Of a stretch of 64,000 nucleotides of DNA, positions 1-9,141 are shown piece after piece. The number at the start of each line of letters is the position of its first letter. Position 1 is the stretch's first letter. The translations under genes were made by a program, and so were the position numbers. The stretch is from Sphingobacteriales bacterium. GTDB lineage: Bacteria; Bacteroidota; Bacteroidia; Chitinophagales; Chitinophagaceae. The notes below the pieces were generated by a model. It had not been told where the DNA came from, did not search any database, and worked only from the letters and a program-made list of their open reading frames with translations. The stretch is taken from NCBI GenBank assembly GCA_004144185.1, contig SEFP01000003.1:280134-344133 (forward strand). Reading direction: 5' to 3'.

Positions 1-89
1 TCGACTGGAAGATCGATCTGAAAGACGCGATTGTATCCGATAAAGATCTGGTGCAGCCATTGATGCGCGAGAATCCAATTCTGCTGTAA
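1..89 (+). CDS. C-terminal end of an unidentified protein (partial)
   Basis: An open frame enters from the left edge (first full codon at base 3) and ends at a TAA at 87-89, giving about 28 residues ending in ENPILL. The piece is too short to assign to a family. It is followed by a strong hairpin at 110-164, which fits the end of a transcription unit. Confidence 0.6.
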   Translation, partial: DWKIDLKDAIVSDKDLVQPLMRENPILL

Positions 90-109
90 CGACGGTTTTC
101 CCACCCGTT

Positions 110-164
110 CCCAATACAAAGAAGCGCGACTGCTGTACTGGCAGTCGCGCTTCTTTGTATTGGG
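110..164. terminator. bidirectional intrinsic terminator, 24-bp stem
   Basis: A perfect 24-bp inverted repeat (110-133 and 141-164) with a 7-base loop. The core GAAGCGCGACTGC pairs with GCAGTCGCGCTTC and is flanked by A/T-rich ends. It lies between the end of the plus-strand partial gene and the end of the convergent minus-strand DUF4394 gene, so it can serve both. Confidence 0.85.
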
Positions 165-197
165 TATCTACTGGTTTGTAGAAAAGCTGTCAGGTGC

Positions 198-2111
198 TTA
201 CAGCTTGCTGAAGCGGATTGGCGCCTGGCCTTCCACATTCAACAGATAAACGCCCGGAGCAAGGCTTTGCAGCGATACGTCGCTTTGACGGTTACCGGCT
301 GTCAGAACGCCTTTCAGCATCGCCCGTCCCATCAGATCGCTAATCATCCAGTGCGTAGCCATCGTGGCAGCTTCCGATAGTTCCAGTTGCAGCGTACGAT
401 CGGCCGGATTCGGGAACACCCGCATTCCGGTTGCCTGAGCAACTGTAGTTACAGCTACCGGATTTGCATTCCGGAACTGCGGCATCACCGCAAGGTCTGA
501 TACAGGAAAGCCATAACCGATGGTATCCACAGCGGTCACTACGCCAGCGGTTGTCACCGTATACAAAACATCCTGCGCCATCCCATTGGTATTAGCCGCC
601 AGATAGCCGATGTTGGCTTGTGTGGTCGAGTCATAGAAATAATCCAGATCGCCCGGCATCGCTACAGTCGTTGTCGTACCATAGATACGGTTTACCACGG
701 TGTTCAGCCGGCCATTGTTAGGTGGGTCGATGCGTATAAAAACAGCTCCGGAATCATTGATACCGTTCAATACGGTAGCCGTTGCATTGGGATAGCTGTT
801 GGTATAGGCTACCGTGCTGACCCGTACCGATTGCGCACTGTTTGCATCACCGGAGGTCCACATCAAATTAGAATCCGTCGCAGCAATGGCACCGTTGGTT
901 GGATTAAGACGGTAGTTGGCTCCGTTTAGTCCGCTGACCACCCGGATGCGGTCTACGGTTGGGTTGAAGTCGAACCCGATTTCGCGGGTGTTGCCCAACG
1001 CCAGGGTATCCATCATACCCGTGTTCATCATCATCGCCGCGCCGGTAGCCGGATCGATCCGGTACAGGCGGTAGCGGCGGGACGTATCGCCACCGGCATA
1101 CCCCAGTGCAAACAGTTCGCCGTTGGCCGGACGGAAGTCCATCCCTACCAGCGTATACATGCTGTCAACACCGGTGATGGTGGTCAGGCTCAAAATCTGC
1201 CGGGGTGCTGTAGCTGCAAAGGAGATCAACGAACGGGTACCGGCCAGCGCGTGGATAATGCGGCTTCCGGAAGTCGCTGCGCTGAATGGCATCGGCTGTA
1301 CGGAAATGTCTTTAACCGCCAGGCCAATGGAGCCCATAACAATGGTTGCGCCGCTACTCAGGTTAATGGTGTATAGATTATCGGCAGTAGTTCCGGAGGT
1401 ATTGGCAACGAAATAAGCCGTGTTCTGCCGCGTCATCGGGTTGAACGAGATGTCCATGTCGGTGGTGCGGTTAGAAGTGTTGACCGTGATTCCACTGCTA
1501 CCGACCGTGTTGAGCGTACCGGCATTCGGGTTGGACGAACGCACCAAGTTGTTCAACGACTCGTCATAGTAATACAGATCGGTTCCGGAAAGCAGCGGAA
1601 AGCTGTTGGTATAGGCAGCAGCACCAATCGAAGGCAGGCTGAGCACGTTGGGATCGGTCGCGGCATACATCAAAGCCCCATCCTGTGCCGCAATCCCACC
1701 GGTGATGGGATTGAGCCGGTAGTTGTTCCGGTTGGCCCCTACGAGCCGGATACGATCGACGGTCGGATTGAAATCGAACCCGATACTACCAGTGCCGAGT
1801 GCGGCGCTAAAGCCGGTCCCTACGGCGGTCAACATGCCGGTGGTGGTATTGAGGGTATACAACTGGGCGGCGCTGCTGGTGCTGTTGTAGCCGAGGGCAA
1901 ACAGTTCCCGCGTTGCCGGACGGTAATCGGTCCCGACAATCGTCTGACCGGATTGCAGTCCCATAATGGGCATTTTGTTGGAGATGGTTCCGGGCGCGCC
2001 GGCCTGGAACGTAAACATCGAATCGGTTTCAGTGATCCCGACGACGGTTTGGGCGGTGGCCGCTGAAGACAGGGTCAGCGCAGCCGCTAGTACGCGTAGG
2101 TTTTTATGCAT
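198..2111 (-). CDS. secreted tandem DUF4394 protein with T9SS C-terminal sorting domain
   Basis: The ATG at 2111 starts a signal peptide (MHKNLRVLAA, then a cut near ATAQ); longer reading uses a non-ATG start and spoils it. The mature protein holds two DUF4394 units, seen as two copies of FALGY, FDFNPTVDRIR and NYRLNP motifs about 260 residues apart. DUF4394 domains are predicted beta-propeller-like extracellular modules of unknown function. The last 80 residues (from about MRVFPNPADRTLQLEL, ending in LAPGVYLLNVEG) are a type A T9SS sorting domain, so the protein should be exported by type IX secretion and anchored or released at the cell surface. It stands alone; the gene ends at the 110-164 terminator. 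Confidence 0.85.
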   Translation of the reverse strand: MHKNLRVLAAALTLSSAATAQTVVGITETDSMFTFQAGAPGTISNKMPIMGLQSGQTIVGTDYRPATRELFALGYNSTSSAAQLYTLNTTTGMLTAVGTGFSAALGTGSIGFDFNPTVDRIRLVGANRNNYRLNPITGGIAAQDGALMYAATDPNVLSLPSIGAAAYTNSFPLLSGTDLYYYDESLNNLVRSSNPNAGTLNTVGSSGITVNTSNRTTDMDISFNPMTRQNTAYFVANTSGTTADNLYTINLSSGATIVMGSIGLAVKDISVQPMPFSAATSGSRIIHALAGTRSLISFAATAPRQILSLTTITGVDSMYTLVGMDFRPANGELFALGYAGGDTSRRYRLYRIDPATGAAMMMNTGMMDTLALGNTREIGFDFNPTVDRIRVVSGLNGANYRLNPTNGAIAATDSNLMWTSGDANSAQSVRVSTVAYTNSYPNATATVLNGINDSGAVFIRIDPPNNGRLNTVVNRIYGTTTTVAMPGDLDYFYDSTTQANIGYLAANTNGMAQDVLYTVTTAGVVTAVDTIGYGFPVSDLAVMPQFRNANPVAVTTVAQATGMRVFPNPADRTLQLELSEAATMATHWMISDLMGRAMLKGVLTAGNRQSDVSLQSLAPGVYLLNVEGQAPIRFSKL

Positions 2112-2751
2112 AGGGAAAAGGGTTTGAAAGAACAGGTACGAGAAAAGCAACCGGATTGGTTTTAAGAACCTTTAAGCGTTCCGGGACAAGCTACCTATGA
2201 AAACCATTCCAATTATTTTAAATATTTTGGGACTGTTCCGGAATCAGAACCCTGGATAGAGATTTACCTGAGACTCCAAGGGGTTTGCAACAGCGCTTTC
2301 TGCACTTCTGATTTTAGAATGACCCATTTCATAAACAAGGATTGGCAACCCGGATAATTTCGCCTTCGTTCCGGTCTGCAACATGTGGTGTCCGGCACAC
2401 ACCACCTCCATTCCGGACAGTTAAATCGTACGACCAGAGCGGATACTTAATGTTTGATTTCTATAGATGATAGGTCACATCGTACACACATAAAAGTCCG
2501 GATCCATGCATCATTCGTCCGGGCACCCTGAATGTCTCTCCGCATCCGGTCATAACGATCCCGGCCGTTACTTATATAAATGTATCAATAAGCATCGTTC
2601 GTCCGGGCTGGTACATCCTGTATCCCGGCTATATCACCTTCTATTGATGTTGATGCAACGAAGCAGCACTCAAGCAAAAAGCCCTTTCCGGAAGATTCCG
2701 GAAAGGGCTTTTCAATCGTAGTACCTAATACGTGGTACGCGGTAACGCTAC
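2112..2751. other. intergenic region, 640 bp
   Basis: No convincing gene. The stretch is the upstream region of the DUF4394 gene and the downstream region of rpoC. It holds one TTCCGGAA octamer near 2235, a 17-base near-identical direct repeat (2508-2524 and 2592-2608, core TTCGTCCGGGC) and the rpoC terminator at 2677-2712. A 71-codon plus-strand frame at 2506-2721 runs into that terminator and looks spurious. Confidence 0.6.
2677..2712. terminator. intrinsic terminator of rpoC, built from two TTCCGGAA octamers
   Basis: A perfect 17-bp stem (2677-2693 and 2696-2712) with a 2-base spacer. The loop-proximal part of each arm is TTCCGGAA and the outer part is AAAAGCCCTT/AAGGGCTTTT. It lies 40 bp past the rpoC stop and reads well as a terminator in the minus direction. 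Confidence 0.85.
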
Positions 2752-5700
2752 TTATTCGTCTTCGTCGAAGGTCAGTACTTCGCGGTTGCTCAACAGCAGG
2801 TCGAAGTCTTCTTTCGAACCGACCACCAGATCTTCGTACTCACGGGAACCTGTACCCGCCGGGATGAGGTTACCGGTGATAACGTTTTCTTTCAGGCCTT
2901 GCAGGTAATCGGTTTTACCGTTGATCGACGCTTGCGAAAGCACTTTGGTGGTTTCCTGGAACGAGGCAGCCGATACCCATGAGCGGGTCGAAAGCGACGC
3001 TTTGGTAATTCCCAACAGCAGCGGATGAGAAGTCGCCGCCCGTGCATCCCGGAACTCAACGATCTTCTTATCAGCACGCTTCAGCAGGGAGTTTTCTTCC
3101 CGGATTTCGCGTAGTGTTACAATCATACCTGGCTTGAACTTCTCGGAGTCGCCGCCGTCTTCGATAAACTTCTTGTCGAAGATGAACTCGTTCTCTTCAG
3201 CGAAGTCGATTTTCTCTTCCACATCATCTTCGAGGAATTTGGTATCGCCCGGATCGATGATGGTTACTTTCCGCATCATCTGGCGTACGATCACCTCGAC
3301 GTGCTTGTCGTTGATCTTCACACCCTGAAGGCGATAGACTTCCTGAATTTCATTCACCAGGTATTCCTGAACGGCGAATGGTCCTTTAATGGCCAGGATA
3401 TCGCTTGGGGTAGTGGCTCCTTCGGAAAGCGGGTTGCCTGCTTTTACAAAGTCACCATCCTGCACCATGATGTGGCGGGTCAGCGGCACCAAGTATTTCT
3501 TGGTCAGTCCATCACGGCTTTCGACCGATATTTCACGGTTGCCACGCTTCACGCCACCAAACGATACCACACCGTCGATCTCGGCCACAACCGCAGGGTT
3601 GCTTGGGTTCCGGGCTTCAAACAGTTCCGTTACCCGTGGCAGACCACCCGTAATATCCCGGCTCCGACCCAGTACCCGTGGAATCTTCACCAGCACCTGA
3701 CCGTTGTGTACTTTCTCACCGTCTTCGATGACAATGTGAGATCCTACCGGCAGGTTATACGATTTGTTTTCTTCGCCAATGATTCCGATCGCAGGAATCT
3801 TGGTTTTGTCTTTGGTTTCGATAACCACCTTCTCGCGGTGACCGGTTTGTTCGTCGGCCTCTTCACGGTAGGTTACCCCTTCGATTATGTTTTCGAAGTT
3901 TACGGTACCATTCACTTCCGACAGGATAACAGCGTTGAACGGATCCCAGGTTACGATCACATCGCCTTTGGTAATTTTCTGTCCGTCTTTCACTTTCAGA
4001 ACCGAACCGTACGGAATGTTGTTGGTGATCAGCAGACGGTCTGCTTCTTCATCCACAATCCGGACTTCACCGGTACGACCGATAACGGCTTCTGTTTTCT
4101 CGCCTTCATCGTTGGTAAAGGTGGTGGTACGCAGACCGTCAAACAGAAGAGTACCGTCGAAACGGGCCACCAGTTGACTTTCAGTCGCTGAAGAACCGGC
4201 AACACCCCCTACGTGGAACGTCCGGAGGGTCAGCTGCGTACCCGGCTCACCAATCGACTGGGCGGCGATGATTCCAACGGCGTCTCCGCGCTGGGTCATG
4301 TAACCGGTTGCCAGGTTTTTACCATAGCACTTCGCACACACCCCACGCTTGCTTTCGCAGGTCAGTACCGAACGGATTTCAACGGTTTCAACAGCGCTGT
4401 CTTCAATGCGGCGGGCTACATCTTCTGTGATTTCCTCACCGGCAACGATCAACAGGGCATCGTTGATCGGATCGAATACATCGTGCAGCGACGTACGGCC
4501 GAGAATCCGGTCATACAGCGGTTCTACGATTTCTTCGTTGTCTTTCAGGGCGCTGGTGGCAATACCACGCAGCGTACCGCAATCTTCTTCGTTGATAACG
4601 ACATCCTGCGCCACATCTACCAGACGACGGGTGAGGTAACCGGCATCGGCCGTTTTCAGGGCCGTATCCGCCAGACCTTTCCGCGCACCGTGGGTCGAAA
4701 TAAAGTAATCGAGTACCGACAGGCCCGTTTTAAAGTTAGACAGGATCGGGTTTTCGATGATCTCGGAACCAGTGGATCCGGAACGGCGTGGTTTGGCCAT
4801 CAGTCCCCGGAGACCCGCCAGCTGTTTTACCTGCTGTTTGGAACCCCGTGCACCGGAATCAAGCATCATGTACACCGAGTTGAAGCCCTGCTTATCGGCA
4901 GCCATCTCACGCATCAGCGTTTCCGTAACGCGGGTATCGACCCGGCTCCAGATATCAATGATCTGGTTGTAGCGCTCGTTGTTGGTGATGAGACCCATGT
5001 TGTAGTTCTCCCACACCTCGTCTACTTCACCCTGCGCCGCTGCTACCAGTTGTGCTTTTACATCCGGAATCGTCAGATCCGAGATGTTGAACGACAGTCC
5101 ACCACGGAAGGCGGTCCGGAATCCAAGTGTTTTGATATTATCCAGGAACTCAACGGTCGTCGGGATGTTCGTGTTCTTCAGGATTTCACCGATGATTTCC
5201 CGGAGGGATTTCTTGGTGAGCAGTGCATTTACGTACCCGTTTTGCTTCGGTACAAACTGGTTGAACAACACACGTCCTACGGTGGTTTCAGTCAGTTTGG
5301 TAACGACTTCGCCGTTTTCGTCGCGTACACCAACCCGAACTCTGATCCAGGCGTGCAGATCGACGCGCTTTTCGTTGTGCGCGATGATGACTTCTTCCGG
5401 AGAGTAGAAGGTCATGCCTTCTCCTTTCACGATTTCATCACCTTGGGTTTTCTTACCCTTCGAGATGTAATACAGTCCCAGTACCATGTCCTGAGAAGGC
5501 AGGGTAATTGGCGTACCGTTCTGTGGGTTCAGAATGTTGTGGGAGGCCAGCATCAGCAACTGCGCTTCCAGTACGGCTGCGTTGCTCAACGGCACGTGAA
5601 CGGCCATCTGGTCACCATCAAAGTCAGCGTTAAAGGCCGAGCATACCAATGGGTGCAGCTGAATCGCCTTGCCTTCAATCAGTTTAGGCTGGAACGCCTG

Positions 5701-7077
5701 GATAGACAACCGGTGAAGGGTTGGGGCCCGGTTCAGCAGAATCGGGTGTCCTTTCAGGACATTCTCCAGAATGTCGTAGACCACCGCTTCTTTCTTCTCA
5801 ACCAGTTTTTTGGCACTTTTCACAGTTTTGGAGATGCCCCGCTCCATGAGTTTCCGGATGATGAACGGCTTGAACAGTTCGGCAGCCATATCTTTTGGCA
5901 GACCGCACTCGTGCAGTTTCATTTCCGGACCTACGACGATTACCGAACGACCGGAATAATCGACCCGCTTACCCAGAAGGTTTTGACGGAACCGACCTTG
6001 TTTACCTTTCAGGACGTCGGAGAGCGATTTAAGGGCACGGCCACCTTCTGCTTTTACGGCGTTGGATTTCCGGCTGTTATCGAACAGGGAATCCACCGCT
6101 TCCTGCAGCATCCGCTTTTCGTTCCGGAGAATGACTTCCGGCGCTTTGATTTCGATCAAACGCTTCAGACGGTTGTTCCGGATAATGACACGGCGGTACA
6201 GATCGTTCAGATCGGACGACGCAAAACGGCCGCCGTCGAGTGGAACGAGTGGACGCAGTTCCGGTGGAATCACGGGGATGTACTGCATCACCGTCCACTC
6301 CATTTTATTTTCTACGCGGGTATTGGCATCTTTAAACGCTTCAACCACGCTCAGGCGCTTCAGGGCTTCCTGCTTCCGCTGCTGGCTGGTTTCGTTGGCG
6401 GCAGCATAGCGCAGTTCGTGCGACAGGCTTTCCAGGTCGAGGCGGCTCAGCATGGTGTGGACCGCATCAGCACCCATCTTGGCGACGAACTTGTTCGGAT
6501 CTTCGTCCGGAAGGTATTGGTTTTCCTTCGGCAGTGCGTCGAGGAGGTCCAGATATTCATCTTCGGACAGCAGCTGGAGATACGTCTTTTCGCTGTCTTT
6601 CAGGTTCAGCTTGGTGCGGATCATTTCTTCCGCGGCACCGCCATTTACGACCACGTAGCGCTCGTAGTAGACAATGCTTTCCAGCTTTTTGGATGAAGAG
6701 CCCAGCAGGTAACCGATCTTGTTGGGAAGCGATTTAAAGTACCAGATGTGAACGACAGGCACCACCAGTTTGATGTGGCCCATGCGCTCGCGGCGGACTT
6801 TCTTTTCAGTTACTTCTACGCCGCAACGGTCGCAGACGATGTTTTTGTAGCGAATGCGCTTGTATTTACCGCAATAGCATTCGTAGTCTTTCACCGGTCC
6901 AAAGATCTTTTCGCAGAAAAGACCATCGCGTTCCGGCTTATAGGTGCGGTAGTTAATGGTTTCCGGCTTCAGTACTTCACCGTACGAACGGTCAAGGATA
7001 GAATCCGGTGAGGCCAGCGAGATGGTGATCTTGCTAAAGCCTTGTTTAGGTTTGAGATCTTTTTTATGAAGAGCCAT
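2752..7077 (-). CDS. rpoC: DNA-directed RNA polymerase subunit beta'
   Basis: Catalytic subunit of RNA polymerase, 1441 residues, typical for Bacteroidota. The N-terminal zinc ribbon has Cys67, Cys69, Cys82 and Cys85. The universal active-site motif NADFDGDQM is at 483-491, with three aspartates binding catalytic magnesium. A second zinc site ([13 protein letters not shown]) lies around residues 880-900. The ATG at 7077 gives the canonical start before KPKQGFSKI. In most bacteria rpoC follows rpoB directly; here two membrane-protein genes (7100-9030) intervene and the gap to the nearer one is only 22 bp, so rpoC probably sits at the end of a rpoB-membrane-membrane-rpoC transcript. The gene contains no TTCCGGAA octamer, unlike most neighbours. 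Confidence 0.98.
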   Translation of the reverse strand: MALHKKDLKPKQGFSKITISLASPDSILDRSYGEVLKPETINYRTYKPERDGLFCEKIFGPVKDYECYCGKYKRIRYKNIVCDRCGVEVTEKKVRRERMGHIKLVVPVVHIWYFKSLPNKIGYLLGSSSKKLESIVYYERYVVVNGGAAEEMIRTKLNLKDSEKTYLQLLSEDEYLDLLDALPKENQYLPDEDPNKFVAKMGADAVHTMLSRLDLESLSHELRYAAANETSQQRKQEALKRLSVVEAFKDANTRVENKMEWTVMQYIPVIPPELRPLVPLDGGRFASSDLNDLYRRVIIRNNRLKRLIEIKAPEVILRNEKRMLQEAVDSLFDNSRKSNAVKAEGGRALKSLSDVLKGKQGRFRQNLLGKRVDYSGRSVIVVGPEMKLHECGLPKDMAAELFKPFIIRKLMERGISKTVKSAKKLVEKKEAVVYDILENVLKGHPILLNRAPTLHRLSIQAFQPKLIEGKAIQLHPLVCSAFNADFDGDQMAVHVPLSNAAVLEAQLLMLASHNILNPQNGTPITLPSQDMVLGLYYISKGKKTQGDEIVKGEGMTFYSPEEVIIAHNEKRVDLHAWIRVRVGVRDENGEVVTKLTETTVGRVLFNQFVPKQNGYVNALLTKKSLREIIGEILKNTNIPTTVEFLDNIKTLGFRTAFRGGLSFNISDLTIPDVKAQLVAAAQGEVDEVWENYNMGLITNNERYNQIIDIWSRVDTRVTETLMREMAADKQGFNSVYMMLDSGARGSKQQVKQLAGLRGLMAKPRRSGSTGSEIIENPILSNFKTGLSVLDYFISTHGARKGLADTALKTADAGYLTRRLVDVAQDVVINEEDCGTLRGIATSALKDNEEIVEPLYDRILGRTSLHDVFDPINDALLIVAGEEITEDVARRIEDSAVETVEIRSVLTCESKRGVCAKCYGKNLATGYMTQRGDAVGIIAAQSIGEPGTQLTLRTFHVGGVAGSSATESQLVARFDGTLLFDGLRTTTFTNDEGEKTEAVIGRTGEVRIVDEEADRLLITNNIPYGSVLKVKDGQKITKGDVIVTWDPFNAVILSEVNGTVNFENIIEGVTYREEADEQTGHREKVVIETKDKTKIPAIGIIGEENKSYNLPVGSHIVIEDGEKVHNGQVLVKIPRVLGRSRDITGGLPRVTELFEARNPSNPAVVAEIDGVVSFGGVKRGNREISVESRDGLTKKYLVPLTRHIMVQDGDFVKAGNPLSEGATTPSDILAIKGPFAVQEYLVNEIQEVYRLQGVKINDKHVEVIVRQMMRKVTIIDPGDTKFLEDDVEEKIDFAEENEFIFDKKFIEDGGDSEKFKPGMIVTLREIREENSLLKRADKKIVEFRDARAATSHPLLLGITKASLSTRSWVSAASFQETTKVLSQASINGKTDYLQGLKENVITGNLIPAGTGSREYEDLVVGSKEDFDLLLSNREVLTFDEDE

Positions 7078-7099
7078 AAGGAGTTAAAACAAGTAAGGT

Positions 7100-8488
7100 C
7101 TAAGAATGTTCCAGCTTTCGGAGTCCACCGGAAATCCGGAGCAACACCTGGTTGTAGCTGAGCGAGAAAAGTAAGAGCGGAAACAGCTTGAATAAACCGC
7201 GCTTGGTGGTATTGGCCAGATCCATCAAAGGCAAAACGTAGCCCAGGAAGGGAAGACCGATATATACAATCAGCACAGCCACCAGCCAGGGCCGCGCAGA
7301 AGCCGGGATTTTCCGGAACAGCACCAGATCAGCGATAAAAAACAGCAGAAAGACGTACAGGATGGGTCCGTACAATCGTGCAGCGCCGTCTCCAAACAAC
7401 AGTTCGCTGTTTACATCGCTGAAGCGGTTAAAAAACGGCGACAGATCCGACAGATTGGAATTGATTTTTCCGTCGATGGAATAGCCTTGTGGCAGGTACG
7501 CATTGATATAGAGCGTGATGCTCAGCAGGTACGCGATCAGTGCCGGCAGCACAAATGCAGTGGTGGTCAGCGCAGCGGCTACAAATGGGCGTTTGCGATG
7601 CAGCAGCTGGTTCCATAGCAAAATGAAGATTCCGGCGAAGCCAATCAGCACCAGCGTCTCGGAGCGCACATATGTTGCAACGCCGCCCAGTACCGCTGCC
7701 AGTGCCAGATTGCCCCGCTCTTCCGGATACTCAAACGACCGTATCAGGAAAAACAGGGCTACCGTCAGATACACCATGTTGCTGTAGTCAAACAGAATCA
7801 TGATGGTATAGGCATACACTTCCGGAATCGCCATGAAGAAGATCAGCAGGCAACCAGTGACGATCTTATGCAACCGCAACGAAAGTGCGTGATACAGAAA
7901 AACGATAAACGCGGTAACCAGGGTAATCAGCCAGACCTGTCCAAATGGGAAACCGGCATACTTATAAATCACCTGGAGTGTGGTCAGGTACGGCGGTTTA
8001 AACTGGTTGTTGGTACTTTCCAGATCCACGGTAAACACCGAGTTCACCATGGTTTTTTCTTTGATGGTATACTCGGCAATCACTTCAGGACCGGAGGTGA
8101 GATCTCGGGGCGTCGGCGGATAGTAAAAGCACCGCCAGGCACCTACGAATATCATAAAACCGATAATCGCGATAAACGGCACTTCATACAACTTGGGCAA
8201 CAGCCGGAGGCTTTTACCCTGCTCTTTCAGGTTGGCTATAAACTGCCGTCCCTGAAGCCCGATCGCCAATCCGGTCACCAGCGTAATCGCCAGAGCGATA
8301 GTGCCACCGGTCAGCGGGATTTTCAGCAGTTCCATGAAAAACGGCAGAATGGAATACACCGCCAGTCCCAGCAATACCGATACCGACACGTGAATCCAGC
8401 CACCGATCCGGATCCGGAAGGCGCTCAGCAGGGCAAAGCCGAGGAGCCACTGCGCAATCGCCAGCAACAACAAGGTGAGAAGCGCCAT
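7100..8488 (-). CDS. multi-pass membrane protein between rpoB and rpoC
   Basis: A 462-residue protein with about ten to eleven hydrophobic segments from the N-terminus on. The first loops carry a patch of charged and aromatic residues (around 110-160, including YYPPTPRDL and FKPPYL). The layout is reminiscent of GT-C-type, dolichyl-phosphate-mannose-like glycosyltransferases, which have an acidic/aromatic first periplasmic loop and many helices, but no decisive motif is seen. It is translationally coupled to the gene before it: the stop TGA and start ATG overlap by one base at 8488. The cellular role is unknown; its location inside the RNA polymerase operon would give constitutive, growth-rate-linked expression. 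Confidence 0.8.
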   Translation of the reverse strand: MALLTLLLLAIAQWLLGFALLSAFRIRIGGWIHVSVSVLLGLAVYSILPFFMELLKIPLTGGTIALAITLVTGLAIGLQGRQFIANLKEQGKSLRLLPKLYEVPFIAIIGFMIFVGAWRCFYYPPTPRDLTSGPEVIAEYTIKEKTMVNSVFTVDLESTNNQFKPPYLTTLQVIYKYAGFPFGQVWLITLVTAFIVFLYHALSLRLHKIVTGCLLIFFMAIPEVYAYTIMILFDYSNMVYLTVALFFLIRSFEYPEERGNLALAAVLGGVATYVRSETLVLIGFAGIFILLWNQLLHRKRPFVAAALTTTAFVLPALIAYLLSITLYINAYLPQGYSIDGKINSNLSDLSPFFNRFSDVNSELLFGDGAARLYGPILYVFLLFFIADLVLFRKIPASARPWLVAVLIVYIGLPFLGYVLPLMDLANTTKRGLFKLFPLLLFSLSYNQVLLRISGGLRKLEHS

Positions 8489-9030
8489 CAGAGTCGGGTT
8501 TTGTATTGGTTGAACGCTTTTACAATTGAATCCAGCTGCACAGGACTTTGAACCGAGTCGATCAGCATCTGGCCATTGGCCGCGTGAACGTACCAGTTGG
8601 GCCGGACACCGTTTTTATACCAATACGGATTCATGTTATCATTTACATTCGGCCACAGGGTTTTGAGACCGGTCATGTAATAGAAAATCGCGGGCTCCGG
8701 AACGTAATAATCCATTCCGTTGGCCGTGAAATAATCCGATGGCGGCATCAGCACCAGTGCCTTTTTAGCCAATCCTTTTTCTTCAAAATACCCGGCAATC
8801 GCCTTTGAATAGTAATAGCCACCACCCCAGCGTTCCAGTTTCCGGCGTTCCAGATCCAGTTCTTCCTTTTGCTCGCCATAGGCTTCCCAGTACGTATCAA
8901 TACGTTCATCGAAGAAGGCTTCGTTGAGCTTATAGGCTACAAAAGCAACCAGAAGCGCAATGAGCAGCAGGAAAACCCGGTTTATAAAGGATCCGTTGGC
9001 AGGAGCCGGAGGAGTTGTGTCTATCGGCAT
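8488..9030 (-). CDS. single-pass membrane-anchored protein between rpoB and rpoC
   Basis: A 180-residue protein with a short proline-rich N-terminus, one transmembrane helix at about residues 18-36 (VFLLLIALLVAFVAYKL) and a roughly 140-residue soluble domain predicted to be outside the cytoplasm, rich in Tyr and Trp (GGGYYYSKA, PYWYKNG). I do not recognise the family. Its stop overlaps the start of the following multi-pass protein by one base, so the two are probably partners made together. It lies 111 bp after the rpoB stop, with a long imperfect hairpin in the gap. Confidence 0.75.
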   Translation of the reverse strand: MPIDTTPPAPANGSFINRVFLLLIALLVAFVAYKLNEAFFDERIDTYWEAYGEQKEELDLERRKLERWGGGYYYSKAIAGYFEEKGLAKKALVLMPPSDYFTANGMDYYVPEPAIFYYMTGLKTLWPNVNDNMNPYWYKNGVRPNWYVHAANGQMLIDSVQSPVQLDSIVKAFNQYKTRL

Positions 9031-9073
9031 AAAGAAGCGTACGCGTTCCGAAAATCAGCACCAGGTACCTCCG

Positions 9074-9127
9074 TTCCGGAACAGGCGTTGTTGAGCAGTA
9101 CTGCCCAACAGACGCCCTATTCCGGAA
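9074..9127. other. long imperfect hairpin between rpoB and the membrane-protein pair
   Basis: TTCCGGAA at 9074-9081 and 9120-9127 form the base of an inverted repeat. The arms continue with bulges (AGGCGTTGTTG against CCAACAGACGCCCT) to an inner GCAGTACTGC palindrome at the apex. There is no following T-run, so it is more likely a partial attenuator, RNA-processing site or stability element than a full terminator. Confidence 0.55.
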
Positions 9128-9141
9128 AGAAGTTGGTGTAC

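Noticed and set aside
2506..2721. 71-codon plus-strand frame before the rpoC terminator
   Set aside because: It runs into the terminator hairpin, has no start context and no similarity to known proteins.
4213..6696. Long open frame on the plus strand opposite rpoC (about 827 codons)
   Set aside because: It lies entirely antisense to rpoC, has no recognisable domain and odd composition; it reflects G/C-biased codon use of the real gene.
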